A stretch of DNA of 64,000 nt from the NCBI GenBank assembly GCA_963704975.1, contig CAVPIK010000045.1:1-64000 (forward strand), in the 5' to 3' direction. The stretch comes from JAGNDO01 sp963704975 (GTDB lineage: Bacteria; Chloroflexota; Anaerolineae; Caldilineales; Caldilineaceae). Within the stretch, counting starts at the first letter, position 1, and each line of letters starts with the position of its first letter. Positions 49,059-58,743 of this stretch are shown here, one piece after another. The notes below the pieces were generated by a model. It ran no database searches and was not told where the DNA came from. It saw only the letters and a program-made list of their open reading frames with translations. The position numbers and the translations under genes were made by a program.

Positions 49059-50484
49059 CTACGCCGCCTGATCATACTCCCGAGGGAAGACAAAGGGATG
49101 GCCTTCAGTGTCCAGCAGCGTGGGGGTTTTGCGCTGGGTGAAGACGTCTTGGGTCACCAAACAGCGGGAGATTTCGTCTCGGCCTGGGATTTCGTACATC
49201 ACATCCAGCAGGGCGGATTCGACGATGCTGCGCAGGCCGCGAGCGCCGGTCTTGCGCACAAAGGCGTCTGTGGCGATGGCTTCCAGGGCCGGGCGGTCAA
49301 ATTCCAGGGCGACGCCGTCCATGACGAAGAGGCGCTGGAACTGGCGCACCACACTGTTTTTGGGCTCGGTGAGGATGCGCATCATGGTCTTGCGGTCCAG
49401 GGCGTCCAGGCTGGCGGTGACGGGGAGCCGACCGATGAACTCCGGGATCAGGCCAAAGCTGCGCAGGTCGTCGGGCATGACCTGGCGCAGGAGCAGGCTG
49501 TCGTTGCGGCTCTCTTTTTCCATGCGCCGCATCTTCTGCTCCCGCTGACGGTCCAGCCGATCTTCGGGCAGGGGCGAATCGTCCACCGCCGCCTCGTCGA
49601 GCATGAATCAGCCCAGCGTTTTCATCCTCCGCGGCCACAAAGCCCAGGGCCGTGCGCTTTTGCACCCGCTTGCGCACCTCATCGGCCAGGCCAGAGAAGG
49701 CCCCGCCGCAGATGAAGAGGACGTTGCGGGTGTCCAACTGCACAAATTCCTGCTGGGGATGTTTGCGCCCGTTCTGGGGGGGCACATTGGCCGTGGTGCC
49801 TTCGATGATCTTGAGCAGGGCCTGCTGCACGCCCTCGCCGCTGACATCCCGGGTGATGCTGGGGTTGTCCCCGGTCTTGCGGGCGATCTTGTCGATCTCG
49901 TCGATGTAGACGATGCCAAAGGCGGCCCGATCCGCGTCCCAATCCGCCGCCTGCATCAGGCCGACCAGAATGCTCTCCACATCTTCGCCCACATAGCCGG
50001 CCTCGGTCAGGCTGGTGGCGTCGCCGATGGTGAAGGGGACATCCAGCAGCCGGGCCAGGGTTTGGGCCAACAGGGTTTTGCCGCTGCCCGTGGGACCGAT
50101 CAGCATGACGTTGCTCTTGGTCAGCTCCACATCGGCATGGGCGGAGGTATCGTGTTGGGTTTGATTGGTGCTGTTGCCAAAAACCCGTTTGTAATGGTTG
50201 TACACGGCCACCGAAAGCACCTTTTTGGCCCGATCCTGGCCGATCACATATTGGTCCAAATAGGCCACAATCTCCCTGGGGCTGGGCACTTTGCCGGGGG
50301 CCACAGGATTGCGCTTGGCCGGGCTGGGATCCTTGGCCTCGGCTTCCGAGAGGACCTCTGCGCCAGTCAGGATGCAGGCATCGCAGATCCAGGCATCTTC
50401 CAGCCCTTGGATCAGTCGCTCCACCTCGACTTCGGATTTGCCGCAAAATGAACAATACAGGGTTGTTTGAACTGTCTTTGCCAT
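49059..50484 (-). CDS. clpX: ATP-dependent protease ATPase subunit ClpX, frameshifted
   Basis: AAA+ unfoldase feeding ClpP. The ATG at 50484 opens MAKTVQTTLYCSFCGKS, the zinc-binding domain (CSFC ... CDAC). Walker A is GPTGSGKT, the pore loop TEAGYVGEDVE, Walker B IVYIDEIDKI, with DVSGEGVQQALLKIIEGT. After a break near 49605 the C-terminal part reads LLLRQVMPDDLRSFGLIPEF, IGRLPV and RKTGARGLRSI. Between them is an unusually long charged segment (DDSPLPEDRLDRQREQKMRR) compared with usual ClpX. A longer start at 50517 is possible. It is downstream of clpP on the same strand, with a terminator between. Confidence 0.92.
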
Positions 50485-50561
50485 CGTGTCTATTGTCCTG
50501 AAATAATCGGTCGCCAACGCATATCGCCAGCGTCTAACAGATACGGACAGTGTATCGTGAA

Positions 50562-50610
50562 ACCCCCGGTTTCACAAAGAAAAGTCCTTGGGTGGGGAAC
50601 CCAAGGACTC
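50562..50610 (-). terminator. terminator after clpP
   Basis: AGTCCTTGGGT / ACCCAAGGACT stem with A- and T-rich flanks (50581-50607), preceded by a small GAAACC-CCC-GGTTTC hairpin. Between clpP and clpX, so clpX probably has its own promoter. Confidence 0.8.
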
Positions 50611-50642
50611 TCTTTTGTTCAAAAGGGGGTCTTTCCGTGCGC

Positions 50643-51335
50643 CTACTTGCCGGCACCGTTGGTCGGACTTTCGGCGGGGGCGTCTTTGGGGCCAGACAAG
50701 GCCGGCAACTTCACAGCGCCATCTCGCACAGAGACAATCCCTGTGATATCGCCCAGGACCTCATCCACCAGGCCATATTCTTGGGCCTCAATGGCGTCCA
50801 TGTAGCGATCTCGCTCGAAATCCTTCTCGATCTGCTTCCAATCTCGACCCGTGTGCTTGCCGACGAGATAGAAGAGCTGGGTCTGCACCCGCTCTTGCTC
50901 TCGGAAGGCGATGCGCACGTCTTCGGTGTAGCCCTGGGCACCGCTGCTGGCCGGGTGCAGGTGGATGGTGGCGTGGGGCAGCGCATAGCGCTTGCCCTTG
51001 GCCCCGGCAGAGAGCAACACCGTCCCCATGCTGGCGGTGACGCCGATGGCAAAGGTGCTGACCTGGGCCTCGATCATCTGCATGGTGTCATAGATGGCCA
51101 GCCCGGCATAGACGCTGCCGCCGGGGCTGTTGATGAAAAGCTGAATGTCCTGGTTGGGGTCTTCCCGGTTCAAAAAGAGCAACTGGGCCACGATCACGTT
51201 GGCCACTTGGTCGTTGATGGGCGTCCCCAGGAAGATGATGCGCTCCTTGAGCAGGAGGCTGTAAATGTCGTATGCACGTTCGCCCCGACCGGTGGTCTCG
51301 ATGACCATGGGGACGACACTTTGCGGGTCAATCAT
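50643..51335 (-). CDS. clpP: ATP-dependent Clp protease proteolytic subunit ClpP
   Basis: 230 residues. Serine protease subunit forming the heptameric chamber. Catalytic Ser in GVTASMGTVLLSAG, His in ATIHLHPASSGAQG, Asp in FERDRYMDAIEAQEYGLVDE; INSPGGSVYAGLAIYDTM is the oxyanion region. The C-terminus carries about 20 extra residues. The Ser loop reads TASMG instead of the usual ASSMG/AASMG. Unbroken. Order tig-clpP-clpX as in many bacteria. Confidence 0.95.
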   Translation of the reverse strand: MIDPQSVVPMVIETTGRGERAYDIYSLLLKERIIFLGTPINDQVANVIVAQLLFLNREDPNQDIQLFINSPGGSVYAGLAIYDTMQMIEAQVSTFAIGVTASMGTVLLSAGAKGKRYALPHATIHLHPASSGAQGYTEDVRIAFREQERVQTQLFYLVGKHTGRDWKQIEKDFERDRYMDAIEAQEYGLVDEVLGDITGIVSVRDGAVKLPALSGPKDAPAESPTNGAGK

Positions 51336-51466
51336 GATTCTGCTCCCTTTCCGTAATCTGATGCGGGTGGATTGGTGTTGATACTATCCCGTCCACAATA
51401 CGGTGCAGCCGGTTCGGAGACTGTAAGCACTCTCCACTTTTGCGTTTGCGTTAGGTTAGCGATCTC

Positions 51467-51499
51467 ACCTTCCTGGAAGCTTTCAGCTTCCAGGAAGGT
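51467..51499. repeat. 15-bp-stem hairpin between clpP and tig
   Basis: ACCTTCCTGGAAGCT-TTC-AGCTTCCAGGAAGGT. Single hairpin of the REP-like kind, just past the tig stop; it may end tig transcription although it lacks a long T run. Confidence 0.8.
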
Positions 51500-51516
51500 T
51501 GTCTGCACGCACCTAT

Positions 51517-53309
51517 TTACGCAACGTCAGAATCCACCGACTCCTCAGCCTCAGCCTCGGCCTCTTCTTCGGCCACAACCTCGGTCTCGGCCTCAGCTTC
51601 TCGACGTCAGCCTCGACTTCCTGCGCAGCCTTGGCCGCCTGGGCCGCGGCCAACATCTCGGTCACATCCTCGCCCTTGGCAATGGCGGTGAGCAGTTCAA
51701 GTGCCTTGTTCGAGAGCAGCTCGCCTTCGAGACCGGAGCGGTTGGGCTCCTGCAACATCATGTCGATGAAGCCCTGCATGGACTCCCGACGGCTCATCTT
51801 CACGACTTCTTCGCCGTCATCGTCGTCGTCGCTGTCGTCATCATCGCTGTCGTCATCGTCTTCTTCGTCATCGTCTTCGTCGTCGTCGTCATCTTCGTCA
51901 TCGTCTTCGTCGTCGTCATCTTCGTCGTCGTCTTCTTCGTCATCGTCGCTGTCGTCATCGTCATCGTCTTCGTCGTCGTCGTCGTCTTCTTCGTCGTCGT
52001 CGCATCGTCATCGTCGCTGTCGTCATCGTCGAAGTCGTCGTCATCGAAATCGTCGTCATCATCATAATACTCGTCGCCCAAGTCGATGTCCTCGTCGGCA
52101 GTCTTCATCTTCCTCGTTAAACTTCAACATGTCCAACAAGTACGCTTCGAGTTCCGCATCGGTGACGCCGATCTTGCTGCTCTCCACAAACTCGCTGATG
52201 ACCAAGCTGCGGCGCAATTGGGCCTCGGCCTGCTCCCGCAAGCTTTCGCGGTATTCGTCCCGGTCCTGTTTCACCATTTCCAAATAATGGTTCAGATCTC
52301 GCAGGCCCATCTGGCGCACTTGCTGCTCCATCTGGTCGAGCATGGCATCCATCTCCCGCTCAACCAGCGCCGGGGGATAGTCCAGTTCGGACTGCTCGAC
52401 CATGGCCTCCAACACCTTGCCCAGATAGTCATTCTTGGCCTGGCCAGCGTTGGCCTCAAGCTGCTCGGTGCGCAGGTTCTCCTTCAGCGCGTCCAGGGTC
52501 TCGAACTCGCCCTCGCTGGCCAGAACGGCAAAGGCATCATCCAAGTCCGGGGACTGGTACGCCTCGATGCTGTTGACCTTGACCACAAATTTGCCCGACT
52601 TGCCCGCATAGAGGCTCTGGCTGTCTGCGGGCCAACCCAGCACAAATTCCTTCTCGTCCCCAGCGCTCAGGCCCAGCAGCGCCTCGTCAAAGCCAGGAGG
52701 ATCCATGGGGTATTCCTGGTCGGGCAGGACTTCCCAGTCGGTCTCGTCCAGCACCACCTGTCGGTCTCCACGGCTTCGTCGCCGCTCTCGTCCAAGATCA
52801 CGGCCCGCACGTTGATGTTCATGCTGTCGCCATATTCGCTGGGCCGGGTGGCTGCACTCCAGCCGGCATGCTCGCCTGCGCATGTCCTCCAGCTTGGCCA
52901 GGATCGCTTCCTCATCCACCTCGTCAGCGCTCTCTTCCACCCGCAGGGACATATAATCCCCCAAGGTCACCGTGGGGGACAGGGGCACGGTCAGTCGGTA
53001 GACCAGAGGCTCCAGCGTGACGATCTCGTCCAACGAGGCAATCGCCGACGGCTCAATATTCTCTTGCTCGATGGCCGCAGCGAAAAGCTCCTGGCCCAAC
53101 TTGTCCACAAACTCCTCGTAGAGGGCCGCCTTGCCCACCATACGCACCACCACGCTATAGGGCGCCTTGCCCTTGCGGAAACCGGGCAGACGCAAACGCC
53201 CCGCCAAGCTGCGGGCCGCAATGCGCAATTCCTTTTCCACTCGTTCGGCATCTGCCTCAATCAGCATGGAAAGCTGTCGTCGTTCCAGGGCTTCTGTTGT
53301 AACTTTCAC
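51517..53309 (-). CDS. tig: trigger factor with long acidic insertion, frameshifted
   Basis: Ribosome-associated chaperone. The N-terminal ribosome-binding domain has LRLPGFRKGKAPYSVVVRM (the usual GFRKGKxP signature); a PPIase-like domain follows (DPPGFDEALLGLSAGDEKEF), then the helical C-terminal arms (YPPALVEREMDAMLDQMEQQ). After LEAYLLDMLKFNEED comes a ~100-residue tract almost entirely Asp with Glu and Ser (about 52110-51795), then the remainder of the C-domain (ESMQGFIDMMLQEPNRSGLE, LLSNKALELLTAIAKGE) and a Glu-rich tail ending at 51517. Breaks lie near 52870, 52770, 52105, 52004 and 51605. The acidic tract is not part of any standard trigger factor. Confidence 0.85.
51795..52110 (-). 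repeat. GAC/GAT/GAA trinucleotide tract coding for poly-Asp
   Basis: Degenerate trinucleotide repeat inside tig. In the correct frame it gives long D runs broken by E, S and Y. The plus-strand reading (FVIVVVF-like) and the T/K-rich alternative frame are artefacts. One base is gained or lost near 52004, as expected of error-prone repeats. Confidence 0.85.
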
Positions 53310-53559
53310 CGGTTTTGCTCCTCTCAGGATCGGTCAAACGCAATCAAGCGCCCCAATCCCCGTTTTTGATGGATGTCTATCTCATTTTGGCTAAATTCAT
53401 TTTGGCTAAAGTGCGCTATTCGCAATGAACCGCAGCGCACCGGGCACGGCGGATTCCGCCAACTGCTCAACCCAGAATCACTGCGGTCTCAAGAAAATAG
53501 GTACGGAGTAGTATAGCATATTCGAGGGGCACGGGGCGAATTCAGCCGGAAAGAAAAAG
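53310..53559. other. tig upstream region, no gene seen
   Basis: About 250 bp between tig and the palindrome abutting mutL. It should hold the tig promoter; TTGGCTAAA repeats (53385-53412) are visible but no clear -35/-10 pair could be assigned. Confidence 0.4.
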
Positions 53560-53656
53560 AAATAGGCCACAGATCGAACGGATTTAACGGATCAAAACGG
53601 ATTTTCAAAATGATCCGTTTTTAATCCGTCAAATCCGCCAAATCCGTGGCCTATTT
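53560..53656. repeat. inverted repeat of the CGGATTTAA stutter family
   Basis: AAATAGGCCACAGATCGAAC and further CGGAT words on the left, matched by ATCCGTTTTTAATCCGTC to GGCCTATTTTT on the right, with apex TTTCAAAATG. The arms are imperfect and stutter with a 9-10 bp period. The right arm touches the mutL stop and could act as its terminator. Confidence 0.85.
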
Positions 53657-55648
53657 TTAGATCCTTCCAAACGCCTTCTCCAAATCCCCCGCAGAAAGCT
53701 GCAACATAGTCGGCCGCCCATGCGGACAGGTGCGGGGAGACTGGCACGCCTCCAACTGGCGCACCAATTCGGCCATTTCGATGTCGCTGAGCAACTGCCC
53801 GGCCTTGATGGACGCCCGCTTGCACACCATCTTGACCAGCCGATCCTCCATGGCTTCGCCCACCAAATTGCGCTCCTCGCCCAGCCCCCGCACAATCTCC
53901 TCCAGCGCGCTCAGGGGATCCTCCCCGGCCATCACGCTGGGCACGGCCCGCACCAAAAAGGTGTCGCCGCCGAACGCCTCCACCTCATAGCCCACGGCAT
54001 CCAATTTGTCCAAATGCTCCGCCACCAGCCCGGTCAACTCATGACCAATATGCAAGGTCAACGGCTCCAACAAATGCTGCCGGGGAATCGCCCCGGCGAT
54101 GGTCCCATAGCCCTGGGCCATAAACCGCTCATACATAATCCGCTCGTGGGCCGCGTGCTGGTCGATCAAAAACATCCCCTCCGGCCCCTCGGTCACAATA
54201 TACATGGCCCCCACCTGCCCCACCACCCGCAAGGGCGGCAAGGTCGTCTCCCGGTTCTGCGCCCGCTCCGGCTGGCTTTTTTCATAAGCTGGGGAGGGGC
54301 CAGGTTCAGGACCCGTCAGCCCGATCTCACCCGTCTCCGGGTCCACCCGTGGGGGCGCAGAGGCAAAAGCGTGGTCATCCTGCCCCCCCTGCGTCGGGGA
54401 CGGATAGAGGTTGAGGCTGGGCTGCGGATTCAGCCCCACCCCGGCGTCCAACAACACATCCCGGCGGGCCATCCAACCGCTCTCCCGGCTGGGCGTGCCG
54501 TCGGGCGCTGCGCCCCCCTCCACCCCAAAGCCGGGGATGGGCGCATTGCCGATCACGGCGTGGCGCACGGCCTTCTGCACGGCGCTGAAGACCCGCCGCT
54601 CCTCTCGGAAGCGCACCTGGATTTTCTGCGGATGCACATTCACATCCACCTGGGCCGGGTCCAGATCCACAAAGATGGCGGCCAAGGGCGAGCGGCCCAC
54701 CTGCAACAGGGTGTGATAGGCCTGCACCACGGCATAGGTCAGGCTGCGGTCCTCCACATAGCGCCGGTTGACAAAGAGCTCGATCTGGCTGCGGTTGGAC
54801 CGGGTCAACGTGGGCAAGCTCGTATACCCGCTGACCTGAATCGTGGTCTGCCCCGTGGGGATCGGGCCATCGCGACTTGGCGCCGCATCCTCCGGTGCCC
54901 GGTGGAAGTCCATGAAATCGACATCCTCCGCCAATCCCGGACCGGTCGCATCGTCGGCGTCAAGGGTAGCGGTCAGGCCCACGGCCACCATCTGCTGGGC
55001 ATGATCCCCGCCATAGACTTTGGCCACCACGTCCAATAGCTTGCCACTCCCGGTCGATTGAAAAACCAAACGGCCATCGTTGACAAAGCTAAACCGCCGA
55101 TCCGGATAGGCCAGGGCATAGCGCTGCACAATCTTGCTGATGTGCCCGGCCTCCGTGCTGGCCGTGCGCAGAAATTGCTTGCGGGCCGGGGTGTTGAAGA
55201 AGAGATGCTCCACGCTGATCACCGTGCCCACGGGCGCACCCGCCCGGCTCTGGGCCATCACCACGCCCCCCTCCACCCGCACCTGCGCGCCGAACTCCAC
55301 GCTGCGGTGGCGGCTGGTCAGGGTGACATGGCTGACCGCGGCGATGCTGTACAACGCCTCGCCCCGAAAGCCAAAGGTGGCGATGCTGTAGAGATCATCC
55401 GCCCGCTGCAACTTGCTGGTGGCATGACGCTCGAAGGCCAGCAACAGCTCGGCCTCCGGGATGCCCACGCCGTCGTCGGTCACCCGCAGCAGACGCTGTC
55501 CGCCCTCGCGCACCTCCACCCGGATCTCCGTCGCACCGGCATCCAGGCTGTTCTCGATCAATTCTTTGGCCACATTGGCCGGACGTTCCACCACTTCGCC
55601 AGCGGCGATCTTGGCGGCCACGTCTGGGGTAAGTAGTTGTATGGTCAA
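53657..55648 (-). CDS. mutL: DNA mismatch repair protein MutL
   Basis: 663 residues. The start is set at the TTG 55648 (reading M/L-TIQLLTPDVAAKIAAGEVVE), which matches the family N-terminus; the longer ATG version from 55753 only translates a stutter repeat and a palindrome. ATPase motifs: ELIENSLDAGATEI, DDGVGI, FGFRGEALYSI. The C-terminal domain carries the endonuclease motif DQHAAHERIMYE, with VCKRASIKAGQ and CPHGRPT completing the zinc site, so this is a nicking MutL. No frame break in 2 kb, unlike most neighbours. No mutS in the window. Confidence 0.93.
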   Translation of the reverse strand: MTIQLLTPDVAAKIAAGEVVERPANVAKELIENSLDAGATEIRVEVREGGQRLLRVTDDGVGIPEAELLLAFERHATSKLQRADDLYSIATFGFRGEALYSIAAVSHVTLTSRHRSVEFGAQVRVEGGVVMAQSRAGAPVGTVISVEHLFFNTPARKQFLRTASTEAGHISKIVQRYALAYPDRRFSFVNDGRLVFQSTGSGKLLDVVAKVYGGDHAQQMVAVGLTATLDADDATGPGLAEDVDFMDFHRAPEDAAPSRDGPIPTGQTTIQVSGYTSLPTLTRSNRSQIELFVNRRYVEDRSLTYAVVQAYHTLLQVGRSPLAAIFVDLDPAQVDVNVHPQKIQVRFREERRVFSAVQKAVRHAVIGNAPIPGFGVEGGAAPDGTPSRESGWMARRDVLLDAGVGLNPQPSLNLYPSPTQGGQDDHAFASAPPRVDPETGEIGLTGPEPGPSPAYEKSQPERAQNRETTLPPLRVVGQVGAMYIVTEGPEGMFLIDQHAAHERIMYERFMAQGYGTIAGAIPRQHLLEPLTLHIGHELTGLVAEHLDKLDAVGYEVEAFGGDTFLVRAVPSVMAGEDPLSALEEIVRGLGEERNLVGEAMEDRLVKMVCKRASIKAGQLLSDIEMAELVRQLEACQSPRTCPHGRPTMLQLSAGDLEKAFGRI

Positions 55649-55690
55649 GGTTGGTTTGTTGATTTGTTGATTGGTTGATTTTGATGTGGG
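55649..55690. repeat. TTGATTGGT stutter repeat upstream of mutL
   Basis: GGTTGGTTTGTTGATTTGTT then GATTGGTTGATTTTGATG: 8-bp words of TTGATTKG. Directly upstream of the mutL start, producing the false N-terminal extension NQQINKP. Confidence 0.8.
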
Positions 55691-55715
55691 GGGATCGACA
55701 AAATGGTGACGAATT

Positions 55716-55794
55716 CGGAGCTTGTCACGCTGGTAGCGTGACCTACGTTTCAAGCATCATTTCGTAGGTCCGGCTATCAGCCGGACAAGCTCCG
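55716..55794. repeat. compound palindrome (cloverleaf-like) GTCACGCT / GTCCGGCT
   Basis: Outer stem CGGAGCTTGTC (55716-55726) / GACAAGCTCCG (55784-55794); inner stem CTACG / CGTAG around a 15-nt apex. Side hairpins GTCACGCT-GGT-AGCGTGAC (55724-55742) and GTCCGGCT-ATC-AGCCGGAC (55768-55786). Extended loops CTGGTAG and CTATCAG can pair with one G-U. Same architecture as 31719 and 55838. Confidence 0.85.
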
Positions 55795-55837
55795 CCGTTT
55801 ACCCATCCTGCGGATCCCAACAATATCTGACGCCGAC

Positions 55838-55916
55838 CCGTTCGCACCAGGGGGTGCGAACTCCTCAAATCTGTTCGGTCATCCACTGCGGAGTTCGCAC
55901 CCCCTGGTGCGAACGG
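55838..55916. repeat. compound palindrome with 27-bp perfect arms, GTTCGCACC type
   Basis: Arms 55838-55864 and 55890-55916 are exact inverted copies. Each contains a hairpin GTTCGCACC / GGTGCGAAC; loops are AGGG on the left and CCCT on the right, complementary. The same hairpin is found at 31739. Together with the element at 55716 it fills the mutL-ech gap. Confidence 0.9.
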
Positions 55917-55953
55917 CCATACCCATCACAATCTTTCTTCACCCGCTCAGCGC

Positions 55954-56730
55954 CTATCGCCCCTGCCACACGGCGGGGCGTTTTTCGACGAAGGCAGCCA
56001 TGCCTTCTTTCTGGTCTTCGGTGGCGAAGAGATAATAGAAGTATTTTTGCTCCAACGAAAGCCCCTCGCTCAGACTGAGTTCGAAGGCTTTGTTGACGGC
56101 TTCCTTGCCCAGGCGCACGGCCACGGGGGCCCGGCTGGCAATGCCAGCGGCCAGGGCAATGGCGCTGTCCAGAAAATCCGCCACGGGCACAACTTTGTTG
56201 ACCAAGCCATATTGCAAGGCTTCCGCGGCGGTCAAGCGGCGGTCGTTGAGCACCATCTCCATGGCGATGGCCTTGCCCACGGCCTTGGTCAGCCGCTGGG
56301 TGCCCCCCGCGCCGGGGATCACGCCGATGTTGATCTCCGGCTGGCCAAAGATGGCGCTCTCGGAGGCCACGATCATATCACAACTCATGGCCAACTCGTT
56401 GCCGCCGCCAAAGCAGAAGCCGCTCACCGCCGCGATCAGGGGCTTGGAGATGGTGCGCAGCTTGTGCCAGCGCTCGATGATGGGGCTATTGAGCATGGAG
56501 ACCGGCGTGGCATCGCTCATCTCCTTGATGTCGGCCCCGGCGCTGAAGGCCCGCTCGCTGCCCGCAATCACAATCGCCCCCACGCCGTCGTCGGCGTCGT
56601 AGGCTTGGACCGCGTCCAGCAGTTCCGTCATCAACTGGCCGCGCAAGGCGTTCAACGCCTTGGGCCGGTTCAGCGTCACCAACCCCACCCGGCCGGGCAG
56701 GGTCTGCACCGTAATATCTTGATAGTCCAT
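55954..56730 (-). CDS. enoyl-CoA hydratase/isomerase family protein
   Basis: 258 residues, the standard length. The crotonase oxyanion segments are AFSAGADIKEM and FCFGGGNELAMSCD; the catalytic glutamates of hydratases match FGQPEINIGVIPGAGGTQRL. It would hydrate trans-2-enoyl-CoA in fatty-acid or amino-acid degradation. Start ATG 56730 with AAGGAG upstream. A single gene here, with no other beta-oxidation genes. Unbroken. Confidence 0.92.
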   Translation of the reverse strand: MDYQDITVQTLPGRVGLVTLNRPKALNALRGQLMTELLDAVQAYDADDGVGAIVIAGSERAFSAGADIKEMSDATPVSMLNSPIIERWHKLRTISKPLIAAVSGFCFGGGNELAMSCDMIVASESAIFGQPEINIGVIPGAGGTQRLTKAVGKAIAMEMVLNDRRLTAAEALQYGLVNKVVPVADFLDSAIALAAGIASRAPVAVRLGKEAVNKAFELSLSEGLSLEQKYFYYLFATEDQKEGMAAFVEKRPAVWQGR

Positions 56731-56757
56731 GATTCGGCTCCTTTGTGAGCGACTGGG

Positions 56758-56787
56758 ATGAGTTGCGAGTTGCGAGTTGCGTGGCAA
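56758..56787. repeat. GAGTTGC stutter repeat
   Basis: ATGAGTTGCGAGTTGCGAGT then TGCGTGGC: three 7-bp GAGTTGC words in the leader of the enoyl-CoA hydratase gene. Between 56788 and 57069 only the inverted repeat at 56889 is seen. Confidence 0.7.
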
Positions 56788-56888
56788 ATGTGCAGTGATA
56801 CTGATACGTACCGCAATTGCCCTCGCCAGATTATCCCACGTCCGGGGCGGACTTGCAATGATGCAGGAGCGTAGCATATTGCCAAAAT

Positions 56889-56921
56889 CTACGTAGTTGA
56901 CCCTGATCCCAAACTACGTAG
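56889..56921. promoter_or_regulatory. inverted repeat CTACGTAGTT, candidate operator
   Basis: CTACGTAGTT (56889-56898) and AACTACGTAG (56912-56921), perfect 10-bp arms 13 nt apart; each half is itself palindromic (CTACGTAG). It lies between the divergent hydratase and protease genes, about 150 bp from either start. Further on, TTCACC occurs twice 11 bp apart near 57011-57027. Confidence 0.45.
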
Positions 56922-57069
56922 ACTTACGCTATATCGGAACCAAAGATGGTGCTAAGATAAGCGGGCACGCAAAGCAAGCAAACCGTAAGGCAATACCCAG
57001 AAGTCAATTTTCACCATTCATTCACCGTCGCCGTTCACATCACACCCAACCTCACCCGGAGGCTCTTCA

Positions 57070-58590
57070 ATGAAACGCAGTTCCCAAATCCTACGTGTCA
57101 GTTTGGCAGCGCTGTTCGACCATTGCCCTTGCTTTCTCCTTTCTCCCCGCCGCTCCCCTGGCGGCCCAAGCCGCCTCCGGTGCGCTATCTTGTGGTCGCC
57201 AAGGCGGACACACTGCCCAATGGCTTGGCCGATCAAGTCACCGCCGCCGGGGGCACCATCAGCGCCACCATGCCGGAGATCGGCGTGATCGCCGTTGAAT
57301 CGGCCAACCCCAACTTTGCCAACACGGTCAAGGCCATCAAAGGCGTCCAGTCGGTCACCCCGGATGTGCGGGTGCCTTGGGTGACAGGCCAGGACTTCGA
57401 CTTCGCCGGCCAAGTCCATCGCACGGATCGCGCCGTTGTGACCGGCGACGACTTCTTCTTCCGCTTCCAGTGGAATCTGCACGCCATCCAGGCGCCCCAG
57501 GCCTGGGCATTGGGGGCAAAGGGCAAGGGCGTGCGGGTGGCCGTGCTGGATGGCGGCTTCGAGCTGAACCACCCTGACTTTGTCTGGTCGTGATGCCACC
57601 GGAGCATGGATCAACAATATGGACGCGGCCTCTGGGACCAGCTTTGTGCCCGGTGAGACGCTGCAATTCAGCACTAGCCGGTTCCTCAGCCACGGCACCC
57701 ATGTGGCGGGCATCATCGCCGCCGCGGACAACCAGATGGGCGTGATCGGGGTCGCACCGGAAGCCACCATCGTGCCCATCAAGGTATTGCGGGACGGAGA
57801 TCTGCAAGGTGATTTCGCCTGGATCATCGCCGGTATCAACTATGCGGCCAACCTCCAAGGGGCACAGGCGGTCCAGGTGATCAACATGAGCCTGGGCGCG
57901 GCCATGCCCCGCAACGGCTATTGCGATGACTTGGGTGCTTGTGTGACGGCCAATGAAGTGGCCGAACTTGTCAACACCCTGAAGCGGGCCATCCAGTATG
58001 CGGGCAAACAGGGCATCACCGTGGTGGCCGCGGCGGGCAACGTCTTCCCCGGCGACCCGACCCAGGATATGGACCATGTGGGCAACCTGATCTTCCTGCC
58101 CGCGGACATCCCCGGCGTGATCACCGTGTCGGCCACAGGGCCAGCCGGTCTGGCGCTCAATCCGGCGGCGGATCTGGATCAGCCCGCCTTCTACAGCCGC
58201 ACCGGCCAGTCCTATATCGACTTTGCCGCCCCCGGTGGCAACTCGGATATTAACTTCTATCTAGAATTTCTCACCACTGGATGCCGGCATCAAGTCCAGC
58301 ATTCTGTGTGACCCCTCTCATCGCTATTTCCCGCTCCCCATCGGCACGCAGATTGGGTGTGGAGTACGGATAACCTGGCTTATGGCGGCTGGTTTCCCCA
58401 ATCGGCACCAGCATGGCCGCCCCCCACGTGGCCGGCGTCGCCGCCCTGATCATCGGCCAAAACGGCGGCAGCATGAAGCCGTCCCAAGTCGAGGCCAAAC
58501 TACGCCAAGTCCGCCGACGACCTGGGCAAGCCCGGCAACGACGACTTCTACGGCCAAGGCCGGGTCAACGCCTACAACGCAGTGACGTAA
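57070..58590 (+). CDS. subtilisin-like serine protease (S8) with propeptide, frameshifted
   Basis: About 505 residues, secreted. CCGGAGG precedes the ATG; the signal peptide reads MKRSSQILRVSLAALF then, shifted, AIALAFSFLPAAPLAAQA. An inhibitor-I9-like propeptide follows (YLVVAKADTLPNGLADQVTA ... GVIAVESANP). Triad: Asp in VAVLDGGFELNHPD, His in SHGTHVAGIIAA, Ser in TSMAAPHVAGVAAL; the oxyanion Asn is in VVAAAGNVFPG. Breaks are numerous: about 57113, 57180, 57590, 58280, 58370, 58400 and 58505. All pieces join in order. Either strongly error-affected or a decaying gene. Confidence 0.8.
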
Positions 58591-58690
58591 AAGCGAAGGG
58601 GTGAGCGGGTGAAGGGGTGAGAAGGGTGATGAACGTGGTTCACACCTCCTCGCCTCCTTCACCCGCTCACCCCTTCACCCGCTCCCCCTC
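58591..58690. repeat. imperfect inverted repeat of the GGGTGAAGG/GGGTGAGC stutter family
   Basis: Left arm GAAGGGGTGAGCGGGTGAAG and so on (58594-58628), right arm CCTTCACCCGCTCACCCCTT and so on (58655-58690). The apex contains ATGAACGTGGTTCACAC, nearly the same as ATGAACGTGGTTGACAC in the apex of the different repeat at 61562. It may terminate the protease gene. Confidence 0.8.
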
Positions 58691-58715
58691 CCCGCTCCCG
58701 CCCCACCCCCCATTT

Positions 58716-58743
58716 TTGACACACCTCCCGATTTCTCTACAAT
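58716..58743 (+). promoter_or_regulatory. promoter of alaS
   Basis: TTGACA (58716-58721), 16-bp spacer, TACAAT (58738-58743); about 95 nt of leader before the alaS ATG. No T-box-like features were seen in the leader. Confidence 0.7.

Noticed and set aside
51372..52287. Plus-strand proteins rich in Val/Ile/Phe or Ser opposite tig
   Set aside because: Mirror reading of the GAC/GAT tract that codes for the acidic insertion of trigger factor on the other strand.
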